Source of the DNA: Amaranthus tricolor
Taxonomy: Eukaryota; Streptophyta; Magnoliopsida; Caryophyllales; Amaranthaceae
DNA: 64,000 nucleotides
Assembly: GCF_026212465.1 (NCBI RefSeq)
Contig: NC_080050.1
Span: forward strand, 32,297,570 to 32,361,569
Direction of reading: 5' to 3'
Shown: positions 47,075 through 57,169 of the stretch, in pieces
Layout of the letters: each line of letters starts with the position of its first letter
Numbering within the stretch: position 1 is the first letter of the stretch
Program-made: the position numbers and the translations under genes
The notes under the pieces: generated by a model
What the model was told of the DNA's origin: nothing
Databases searched by the model: none
Seen by the model: the letters and a program-made list of their open reading frames with translations, nothing else

Positions 47075-47563
47075 ACTTTAGATATAACTTATACATTTAA
47101 ATATATAAAGCACATATTATTATAATTTTAAATAAAAATAATTATTTTTCAATCTTGTTTCCACCGAAACAAGTTCGCATAGGCCAAAAACTAATATTGA
47201 AACCAACACTTTAAAATAGTTAAATACGTACCATCTATAAGAATCAGAAACAAGACAACCATGATAATTATCTACGACACATTCATCACGTCGTGCTTTT
47301 GGATACTTCAACGGTGTATCTATTCTTGATAATGATCCCATTTTTTCGTTTTTTATAAACCTGTGTAATGAGTCGGATATAAATTGAATAACCCTAAAAA
47401 AAATATTATTTTGAATTTGGCTTTGTAAACTAAAAATGGGCTCGAATAGGAAATTCCTTGTTGTGTAGTATTGAGGAGTGACTTGAAATTCTTTGTATGT
47501 TAGATATTCTTTATAATAGTCTCCATTCTTAAAACAAAAGATTCTTTTTTTCATTTTTCCCAT
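39258..47563 (-). CDS. Prolyl oligopeptidase (S9A), copy B
   Basis: Twelve exons, transcript order: 47563-47232, 46458-46239, 45454-45254, 44724-44654, 44551-44392, 43417-42824, 42060-41680, 41594-41519, 40726-40663, 40577-40442, 39978-39865, 39323-39258. Exons 2-4 and 6-12 have exactly the lengths of copy A. The frame from 47563 gives 804 aa; the ATG at 47341 ([14 protein letters not shown]) gives 730 aa, the family norm, and is the likelier start. The triad is kept: Ser in EGRSNGG, Asp in [13 protein letters not shown], His in [13 protein letters not shown]. Differences from copy A sit next to these: Gly to Arg before the catalytic Ser, GAG to CCG... that is GHGAGR to GHCCGR after the His, and LYGYGGF to LYAYGGF at the oxyanion Tyr loop. 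No stop or frameshift, so presumably functional, possibly with altered specificity. Introns hold TRIM and MITE insertions. Confidence 0.93.
40105..40410 (+). mobile_element. TRIM-type element in POP copy B intron 10
   Basis: A 206-bp 3' LTR (40205-40410, TGTTGAAAATACTCC...CGACCTAACA) is preceded by a purine tract (GTGAGGAGGAA) and, only ~57 bp further upstream, by a TGGTATCAGAGCC primer site (40148-40160). Just before the primer site, GATGAATCGTCACGACTAATA resembles the LTR's 3' end (GACGAATTATCACGACCTAACA), so it is the truncated 5' LTR. A PBS and polypurine tract with almost nothing between is the hallmark of TRIMs. Confidence 0.7.
41350..41500. repeat. TRIM-like LTR fragment in POP copy B intron 7
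   Basis: CATCCTAAAACCAATTGATA, CCAACAATTAATCTTATATA and GCAATGTAAGATCACACACG match, in order, a block at 43500-43600 (CATCTTAAAACCAATTGGTA, AATAATCTTATATATCAG, CGATGTGGGATTACATG) in intron 5. This is a commonly seen small-LTR sequence in plants; both are fragments. Confidence 0.5.
42398..42801. mobile_element. Foldback MITE 23 bp past POP copy B exon 6
   Basis: The left end (GTTCAGATGAGAACAAC, then CAGTGCGAACCATGTTACTT) pairs with the reverse complement of the right end (GTTCAGGTGTGACAAC, then CAGTGCGAACCATGTTACTT). The interior has several GTAACACTTTTT/AAAAAGTGTTAC words in both orientations, making an intricate hairpin. Its right end is 23 bp from the exon 6 donor. Confidence 0.7.
43785..44027. 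repeat. ~120-bp tandem duplication in POP copy B intron 5
   Basis: Two units share ATGTTGAGTCA, GATTTAAGAGTATGTTTGGC, AAATTATCAAACA, TTAGACAAAG and TTTTGATATATAG in order. Confidence 0.85.
47026..47073. repeat. (TAA)n-(TTA)n palindromic microsatellite in intron 1
   Basis: About ten TAA/AAT units run directly into about seven ATT units, forming a near-perfect inverted repeat that could extrude a hairpin. Confidence 0.9.
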
Positions 47564-47715
47564 AAAAAATGAAAAGAAATAGGATGTCGTTAGGATGAAC
47601 TAAAAAGTTGGTGGGAAAGTTAGAGAAATTTGGTGAAAATCTAGGAATGTTGAAATAATGTGATGATAATGTCAAGATGTTATTTAAGGAATCTTCCAAG
47701 GTATCCCTTGCTTTT

Positions 47716-47728
47716 GGCTATTTATAGC
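47716..47728 (-). promoter_or_regulatory. TATA box of POP copy B
   Basis: The minus strand reads GCTATAAATAGCC, a strong plant TATA box, about 155 bp upstream of ATG 47563 and 377 bp upstream of ATG 47341. Transcription starting ~30 bp downstream would include both ATGs. Confidence 0.6.
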
Positions 47729-47788
47729 ACCAACTAGAACTAGTTTCCATTCTCATGAACTTGTTACACTTAATTTTAATTATTTTTT

Positions 47789-48451
47789 GGAAATTTCAAA
47801 TGATAGCAACGCCAATAGTAGTGATTTTGTTAGATTTTTCCACATGATAGCATTTAATTTATGCACTATCTAACTGCCGTAACATTTTCTAAATTCTTGT
47901 TAATTTCCGTTTAATTCATCATTTTGTAAGATTTTTTTCACATGATAACATCCAATTTTTTCTCCCAAATGTTTAATTCACTATTTTAACGTTTAATTCA
48001 CCGATTAATTTATCAACGCCCTTAAATGTTGTAACAATTAAGTAGATATGTATTAGTGCTTAGAATGCTTCATTTGAACTTATGAAATGCACATTTTGAG
48101 CTTATAAAATGCGTCTTTTGAATTATTTATTAATGTTTGTAATGCATCTTTTGAACATATAATGCTAATAATTTGAATGAAAATAAAATTGTTACAAAAT
48201 TTAAGAGCTTTGATAAATTAATCGGTAAATTAAACGTTAAAATGATGAATTAAACATTTAAGAGCAAAAATTGAATGCTACCACGTGGAAAAATCTTACA
48301 AAATTATGAATTAAATAGAAATTAACAAGAATTTAACAGAAAATTCTACGGCAGTTAGATAGTGCATAAACTGGATGCTACCATATGAAAAAATCCTACA
48401 AAAGTGATACCCCGTTTCATGAAAACTAGATGCTACCATATGAAATTTTCC
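47789..48451. mobile_element. Foldback element with ~270-bp inverted repeats
   Basis: The left arm starts GGAAATTTCAAATGATAGCA. The reverse complement of the right arm starts GGAAAATTTCATATGGTAGCA, and both continue through TATGCACTATCTAACTGCCG, TTCTTGTTAATTTC, TTTTGTAAGATTTTT and ACCGATTAATTTATCAA. Flanks ATTATTTTT and ATTATTTTA agree at 8 of 9 bases, so a Mutator-type 9-bp target duplication is likely. The ~130-bp centre has no coding content. It lies just upstream of the POP copy B promoter. Confidence 0.75.
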
Positions 48452-50110
48452 ATTATTTTATTATGCAAAACCTAAGTCTAGGATGTTGATATATCCTAAT
48501 TAAAACATAAATCATATTTAATTTCTTAAAATGATTGTAAAAATGTTCGATTTCCCAAGTTAAATTGATATTTATATAAGTAAAATATTAAACCATATTT
48601 AATTTTTAGGAAAAATTGTAAATATTTGAATATCTTAACAAAAAAATGTATGATGCCTCCTTCATCTTTTGTTTTCGTTTAATTATAATAATTAATATTA
48701 AATATTTATATAGTTAATATTCTGAATCCGCCACCTAATTTCGTGGAGCAAATAAAAAAAATAATGGGGACAAACAAGTAGGGTGTAAAAGATAGCATAA
48801 TAATATATAATATTATACTAACACAAGTGAAATGATTTATTTTATTTTTTAAATGAAAAATTAGTGAACATATAAAGAGAATTATTAGTGATGTAAAAAT
48901 GAGGCAACGTAAGTAGGAAGTGGGATTTTTAATCGGTCATTTGGAGCATTAAATAATGAAGTAACGATGTTGTCATCTCATAGAAATGTTGTTGACATTT
49001 TTATTGGTAGATTTTCCTTTATTTTTGTAATATTACTCAATTTATTCTTCATATCCGAAATCCAAGAAGAATCATTGCATGTTGAAGTATGTTTTGGGAG
49101 GAGAGGAATCAAGTTGGGGCTCCAATTTTTTTTTGTTTAATTAATTTCCTTATCAAGGAATCTTCATTTTTTTCCCATAAATTTAAATGAAGTTTGGAAA
49201 TTGTTAGAGAGATTTTTAAGTTTCAAATTAAATTATATTTTTTATAGAGTGAAAGCGATTTAATTGATATAGGTTAACCCCTTTTCATTAAACAGGGACG
49301 GACGAAGGATTTTATCCTGACTGTCAAGGACAATCTTGACTTGACAACCATAAACATCGTAAGTTTTTTATAAAGAATAAAAAATTAGGTAAAGGAGTTG
49401 GTTGGTTCTTTACTATGCAACGGACGCCTCTTGAAATCAAGATTTATAGTATAGAAAACTCGGAAAATAATTTGATGATATGTTCCGTATTTTCCTCCTT
49501 CCTCTTGTACTTAAATCTTTATATGCAATGCCAATGAATAGGAGCTCGACCTTAAGGAAAATTATTTAAGTTGCCATGGAGTAGCACATGAACAAGGAAT
49601 TTAATTTAGAAAATCATCTATTTTAGCTTCCTTGTTCATGTACTTCTCCACGGCAAATCCCAAGGTATATAACCGACCATTGAAATTGATATATTGGTTC
49701 ATATAGTCGACTCTAATCTTTTGGGCATAAGGCTCTAACATTATTATTGTCTTGTGATAGAAGTTTGACTTCACCAATACCTACGAGAAGGATTAATTTT
49801 TTTTCAATTACATTTCAAATGATTCCACCATTGGTTAAAATTCCAGTGCTATATAAGAGCCTTTGGATCAGCAGATTAATTTGGTTAATGTTAGGTGCGA
49901 TAGGTTACTCCCGGACCCCGGCATGAAAAAAGGAGGTTATTAAGATTTTAATGGGCCGTACTTTTGCTACGAAGATCAAATATCCAGCCCACGACAATCA
50001 ATAGCTGATGATACTTTGTTTTGTGTATTTTTCTATTTCAATTTCGGTTATATTAAGTAGAATTTAGATTTAACTATATAATAATTAGAGAAATTACTTT
50101 ATAAAATAGT
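48452..50110. other. Intergenic AT-rich DNA, no gene seen
   Basis: No protein or RNA gene recognised. Near 49300-50000 the composition becomes less AT-rich (for example GGACGGACGAAGG, ACTCCCGGACCCCGG), suggesting old transposon DNA, but no ends or frames can be paired. Confidence 0.4.
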
Positions 50111-51384
50111 TTTATTGATGTAATTCTCTAAGATGATAATCCTAGTTTTATTAGAAGATCATTATGTAAATATATCATTTCAAGCAAAGAAGAATAAGCA
50201 AGCAAAGAATCGGATCAGACTGAGATGCGCGGTCCATGGAGTTTTACGCGGCTCGCGCATGCGCGGCACGCAGAGTTTTACGCGGGGTGCAGAGTTCAGT
50301 CTGTAGGCTGGGCGGCTATTTCACTTTTCCCATTTCAGCTTTCATTTTCAATTGGATGTTTAGAGGGGTTTGAGAGGCGACTTGCAAAGAGGAATGATGA
50401 GCAAATCCAATGGCAAGAAGCTTCATCAAATCTCTATAAATAGGCAAGAAAGCTTAGGAATGAGATCATCTTGTAATTTTTCATTAAAATACTTCTTCTT
50501 CTTCATTTCTATTTTGCCATGGTTATGGAGCTTCAAGCTTAAATTTTCATTTTTTGAGGAAAGTTGATTGGAAACTTTTAGTTACTCATTGTAAGAATTT
50601 CTCTACTTAATATACTTTTGATTATTGAAGAGTTCTTATTATAATCTTATGAATGTTGTTTGAATTGGAAATCAACTATTGATCTTGTTATTGCAATATT
50701 CATTTATGCTAAATCTATTTGCAAAATCAGTTAGTTTTGTACTTAGATTAATGGTAGCAACTAGTTCTAATTGTGAATGCAGATTATGAATGATTAGAAT
50801 CTAAATGAACTTTTCATTTTGATTGAAGACTATTTACTTGAATAGTTTTACCAAATCTATTGATTCTCTTTTCTTAAAGCTATTGTTGGATTGAATTTAT
50901 TCTCTGATTGGAGTGAATTAACTAATAGTAAGAGCTTTACATTCAAACTGATTTTGATGTTTAGCTACACTTAAGGAGAATAGAAGTATAATCATCTTCA
51001 CAATAGGTAGTCAAAAGTGAATTTCTTAAGTAAATTATTCAATGATCAATGAGAAACAAGAAGTATACAATCAACTTAACTCAAGATATCCTTTCCATTG
51101 ATTTTTAAAAAACACCACTGTTATAGATTTCACTTAGTTCATTGCTTATTCAAGTTATTTTATTTCAGAAAAACAAATCAAAACCCCCCTTTTCTTTGTG
51201 TTATTGATTGTTTTCAATTTCATCTGCTAAAGCACATATCATACTAAACCTTCTCAAACCCCATCTCTCTGTGGATACGAACCTTACTACCCTACTACAT
51301 TAAGTTGTATTTGGAAAGTAAGTGAATTTATTTTTGGTTAGAGTTTAGGCGACTGAGAAAGAACTTACCAGTAGCCCATCAATA
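50110..51384 (+). mobile_element. LTR-like remnant, probably Ty3/gypsy
   Basis: In order: a CpG-rich module (50225-50300), a TATA box (TCTCTATAAATAGG, 50432-50445), a leader with CTTCTTCTTC, and about 800 bp later CTCTCTGTGGATACGAACC (51266-51284), a phrase close to the CCCTGTGGATACGACC seen near the 3' end of many plant gypsy LTRs. No internal region follows, because a Mutator-like element begins at 51394. Start and end are uncertain. Confidence 0.5.
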
Positions 51385-51775
51385 TTATATTTAGAAAAAT
51401 TGAAATGAATAAGACAAATTAACAACAAAATGAACGAAATAAGATAATTTTCAACTTATTTCCACAAGTAAGCGTGCGATTCTCAAATTTGTGGTTTGGG
51501 CTGTTCGCAGTTAGTAATTGCTAACAGGTCAAAAAAACAAAGTTGACTTTTTTTTTATCTGTTTGCAATTAATAACTGCAAACAACTACTTTTATTTATT
51601 TATTTTTTTCCTATTTATTGAGTTGTTATTTGATGTATTTGCATTATAAACATTATAATAAGTTATTACAAGTCAATATATATTTCAGGCGGGATGATTC
51701 ATCGCCAAAAGTACGAACATTCATAAATCAAAGCTTATAGGCTATGATAATGTAAATAAACATATATATACAACT

Positions 51776-51926
<151 letters not shown>

Positions 51927-51928
51927 TA

Positions 51929-54483
51929 TTACCTGGAGTTACAGGTTCTAGTGTTGTGACCTTCACTCCCACAACGACGACAACTATTGTGTTTCTTTCT
52001 TCCCTCATCCATTTCGTTAGAAATTCTCTTAGACTTAGGCCTTCCTTTATCACGAATTTGATCGGGATCATGTCTAAGTTCAAAGCCCGTGTATTGAAGC
52101 CATGACCTCTTTTCGATCATTGGCATAAAGTAATGTTCGTATGTACTTGCATAACTTTGAGAAGTATAGCACGGATCCACAAACCGCTCATATGAAAGGT
52201 GTCGTTTGATGCAAACAGCAAATACATGTGAACAAGGTAGGTAATATATCTCAAGTTTGTTACATGTGCACTTCATTTGATTCAAGTCCACATGTTGAAT
52301 CTTACCCCCTTGGACGATCCTCTATTTCCTCTCTTAGTCTTAATTTCGAATACACCTCTTCTATAGTCAAAAGCGATTATGTCATGGAAATTTGCCTTCT
52401 CGGTGTTTATATTGATAATCTTGGTGGCATGCGATGTGTACATGTGTCCTCCAAGTAACCATGCACTAGCATGTTCACGTCTTAGAACAAAATAATTGTT
52501 TACCCGATAGAAGGTGAATTCAACAAGTGTTGTCAAAGGTAAGAAACATACACCTTTCATCACATAGTTGAAAACTTCAACTAAGTTCGTGTTAGTAACG
52601 CCATACCTATGACCACCATCATGACACAACGACCACTTAGACATCTCACCCACATCATCAATCCAGAAAATTACCTCTTATTTTGCAGTCCCGATTGCCT
52701 TTAAGCCATTCAGTACTTTAACTTGTTGTCTTTGCTCAGCAGTTCTACCAAACAACTTCTTCAACTGAACATTACCCATAGAACGATTAAAGTTGCTAAG
52801 CAAATGACGTAAGAAAAACCTATGATAGGCATTAGGTGGTTGCCACTCCGGCTCTTCCATAGTTGCTAAAATACCCGCGTGTCTATCAGAAATAACACAT
52901 AAACCCATCCTCTGTGTGACATGCTTACGAATACAAGCCATGAACCACGATCATGCACCTATACACTCCTTCTCAACCAAGGCAAACGCTAATGGAAAGA
53001 TTCTCTTATCACCATCTTGGGCAATGGCAGTCAATAAGGTATGACGATACTTACCATACAAGTGTGTGCCGTCAATGGCGATAAGAGATTTACAATGATT
53101 GAAGCCTTTAATGCAAGGTTTAAAGGCCCAAAAGACACGTTGGAAGGTCCTAATATTAGGTCGCACATATACACCCATGTCATTGTCTTCCTTAAACAAA
53201 CCACTCAAGTACTAAGCCCGAGTTGGAATGTTGTAAAGCTTCTAAAAAGCGTGGAAGGAGTGAGTAAGAACCTTCCCAAGTTCCATATATGGACAACAAG
53301 GCTAGTTGCTTAGCACACCACGTTCGCTTATAATTCACTTCTACACCAAACCGATCTTTAACCATCTGTTGTACGATAGATACCTTAATGAATAGGTCTT
53401 TAGCAACAAAATTTCTAATGAAATTGTTAATGACAGAAGATGTCAAGTGAATGTGTCCAGCCGAAACGGTGTCACTACCCAAAACACAAGACCCATGCTT
53501 ACCCTTATACGTAACAATACGCCATGAAGATAAATATGAATCGAGCGTAGCCCTAAGTCTCCACAAACAGCCCCGCTTACACTTCAAGGTAAGGGCAGTT
53601 TGGTTTGAGGTTTTCGTTCTGTACTCCACATTTCTACGAATATGATACACTCTGATAGCTTCCAACAACACTTCCTTACAATCAAACATCATACCCTTCT
53701 CCAAATCCCCTTCTTCGGTGTAAGTGGTATCACAAACCCAAGTCCTCCAGGAGTTATCCTCCTCATACTCGTCTAGAGGTGGACATAGGGCATAAGGTAT
53801 AGGAGGAATGATTGTAGGAATGTTGCTTAGGGTCATGTCATTTGCTAACGCATCCTCATCGACATCCACATCATCCTCAGAAGGATCGTCAATGATCTCA
53901 TTACTCTCATTTCCATCATCCCAAGGTCCCATCCCATCACTTTCTCCTAATTAACCATTGAATCAATTAGAACTTGATTCGGAGGGGGTTGAAAAAGAGT
54001 ACAAGATGCGGAAGGAACGGAAGGATTTACTGTTTCCTAAGTTGATATAGGCATAGGGGTAGGAGTAGGAACAGAAGTAACTACATTCCCTAAGGGTACT
54101 TCTTCTACGTATAACTCCAGAGAGGGAAGTTGGGTGGACTTTGAATGCTCCCACATAGCATCTATAGCCTCATCATCCTCAACAGGAAGGGCTAGCAATT
54201 CTCCACTCATGTCATATTTAAAGCTTATATTTACGGTACTTCTAGTGGGGTCCAATCCAATCTTAGAACGTATAAAACGTATAAACTGATTCGACTCCAT
54301 GTTCGAGTTGCATGCAAACAACCTACGTCTTCCCCCAACATAATGAACTTTGCTACTACTTTCTCGAATACAACCATTCCAAAAACATACTATAGTGACA
54401 CGAAATAATGTCATTTCTACATGAATACAAACAAAATCAACATCAACATCAACTTCATGCCCATACAAGAACATTATATTCAT
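51929..54483 (-). pseudogene. MULE transposase (MUDRA-like), broken
   Basis: Domains in order: N-terminal PB1-like part (VHYVGGRRRL...LYVEEVPLG, from 54483), acidic spacer, MuDR DNA-binding domain (MMFDCKEVLLEAIRVYH...CKRGCLWRLRA, ~53680-53490), transposase core (SLIAIDGTHLYGKYR with the first Asp; CVISDRHAGI with the second Asp; TNLVEVFNYVMKG with the Glu), SWIM finger (CTCNKLEIYYLPCSHVFAVC) and a CCHC knuckle ([14 protein letters not shown]) to the stop at 51929. Breaks: an in-frame TAG at 54037 and a frame change before 53932; a frameshift near 53210; a TGA at 52951 where the family has Trp before SWF; a TAA at 52678; a frameshift near 52290. DDE residues survive but no full protein can be made. 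Confidence 0.93.
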
Positions 54484-54823
54484 TTGATTATAATCTTTTT
54501 GGTCTACAAATTAATAAAGTCCATAATGTAACTAAGTTCATACATATATAACGCACATAAAATTAAAATAATAAATCAATTAATAAGTTTATGAATGATA
54601 TTTCTAATACCAACATCAAAATTTCTAATAATATATAATGTACATCAAATTCAACTAATTCAATATGCTCATCAAAAACAAATACTTCAAAAAACAACAT
54701 AAAGCTATGAAAACAATTAAACATTACCTTGAACAGTTATGGATGATTAAGAAGAGTGTTGATTTTAAAACTAGTAACCTACATTTGAGAAAAAAACCAA
54801 ACTTCATCAAAAACCTAAAAAAA

Positions 54824-55319
<496 letters not shown>

Positions 55320-55800
55320 TCAAAAAAAGCATAAAACTTTACCTTTGTGCAAGCTAGAGTATCCCAGACTAATTTTGAAGTGCCAAATTGAAAAATGAAT
55401 ATAAGAATTGATGGATTGAAGCTAGTCTAATAGTGGTGTTGTAAGGGGAATGTCGAGTAGTATAAGATAGGGTATTGAGAATTGGGGAAAATAGGAACGA
55501 AGGGAGCTGCTGTAAGCATTCGTGGAGCATGTTGTTCGCAGTTACTAACTGCAAACAGGTCAAAAAAAGTCAACAGTTGTTCGCATTTAGTAACTGCAAA
55601 CAGCTAATTTGTTTTTTTTATCTAACTGCGAACAGCCCAAACCGCAGCTTTGGGAATTGCACGGTTATTTTTGAAAATAAGTTGAAATTTATCTTATTTC
55701 ATGCCTTTTGTTCATAATTTATCTTATTCATTTCAATTTTTCTTATATTTACAGGATTGATTTGTTCTTTTACAAATCACTTTTAACTTTCGGTTCGTTT

Positions 55801-55995
55801 TATATGAAACTGTCTCAGCATGAGATAAACTCTTATAATTAGCTTATTCTCTAAATGATTACTTTGAGATTTTAAATAATCACTTTAAATTTCTGATTGA
55901 TCATTTTAAGGTTTTAAGTGAACACTTTAAAATTATAAATGTATATTGGGTCAGTCCAATAGAGATAATCTCGTCATGAGACCATCTCATTTGAA
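55801..55995. mobile_element. GAGACGGTCTC-type MITE, second full copy
   Basis: TATATGAAACTGTCTCAGCA at the left pairs with the reverse complement of CATGAGACCATCTCATTTGA at the right. The interior repeats AAATGATTACTTTGAG, AAATAATCACTTTAAA and AGTGAACACTTTAAA, the same subrepeat type as 36914-37172. It lies 50 bp beyond the MULE. Confidence 0.6.
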
Positions 55996-56905
55996 AATTT
56001 GTTCTTAACTTTTTACGCAGAATATAAGTGTATTTATACTTTTTTGTTTTACTGTGATAGCTACATTTCTCTTAGTCTAATCTTATAATTAAAAATGAAA
56101 TAAAGAATGGCTTTGCTGACGTTATTGGAGTCTTTCAATCCTATTGTCATATGGTTTTTCGTAGCTTATAAAATGTTTGCAACTCGTATTGTCCCATTTA
56201 ATAAAAAAATAAAAAATAATAAAAGGTCAATGACGTGAATATGATCAAAAAATTTATTAGCTATTACAAATTTACAATATGCTTAAAAAGTAAGTAATTA
56301 CCTATTCTAATATGATTAAAAAAAGTAATTAACTATTGTAAGTAAGCAACAGTTGAAGTTAATTCAAACGGACACCAAATTCAACTGCAAATTTCCCACT
56401 TTTGCACTAACAACCGAACGTTTTTACGAAAGGTGATCTTTTCAGAAAAGTTAAAGCATTTCTACCATTATGTAATTTATACAAAAACATCATCACACCA
56501 AGCTTACTTTCTGCTAATTTTGTTTTGAAAGGAAAGATGAACCATAACTATTCCTTAAAAAGTGGAAGAACAAAATTTTGTAATGTGATATGATTTTGAC
56601 CTAAGTAGAAAAAAAGTCAATGATAACAAAGTTTTTTAGATCATTAGAAAGTGGCCGCATTGTGCTTATCTCTTTTAAAGAAGATATTATCAAAAAATCA
56701 ACTCAATTAAAATCTTAAGTTTGTGATTGAATTCTCAAGATATTGTATATTCTAACGGACATGATATGATATCGTCTATGAGTGAGAATTTGACATATAC
56801 TAACTATTTTGATGAAGATTTATTTTTGGAAATAAATCAAATAGAGGAATAAGAGAGCATATTTTAGGGTAAAGTTTAGGCTATTTAATTTGTGTTGAAA
56901 TACTA

Positions 56906-57162
56906 CTACCTCCTATTCAGCTGAACTGTCCCATTTGACTTTTCACACTTGCCGAGGCAACATTTTAACTCTTAATATCTCAAATTATGCTTAATTAAAA
57001 ATTATAAAAAGTTGATATTAATAATCCTTGTATTGAGACAAATCAAACAAGATCCCATATGACTATGTTTTAACTTATAGATTAAGAGTAAAATACAAAT
57101 TAAGAGTGATAAGTGAATAGTGCCAAAAAAAAAATGGGACAATTCAGCTGAATAGGAGGTAG
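56906..57162. mobile_element. Stowaway-type MITE, 257 bp
   Basis: The left end CTACCTCCTATTCAGCTGAA and the reverse complement of the right end CTACCTCCTATTCAGCTGAA are identical over 20 bp, continuing to TGTCCCAT with one mismatch. TA lies on each side (56904-56905, 57163-57164), the Tc1/mariner target duplication. Well preserved, so probably young. Confidence 0.9.
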
Positions 57163-57169
57163 TATTAAT

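Noticed and set aside
39258..47563. POP copy B as a confirmed PCY1-type peptide cyclase
   Set aside because: It keeps the hydrolase-type GH..GRP.QK segment around the catalytic His, which argues for an ordinary or mildly altered POP. The cyclase idea is kept only as a test.
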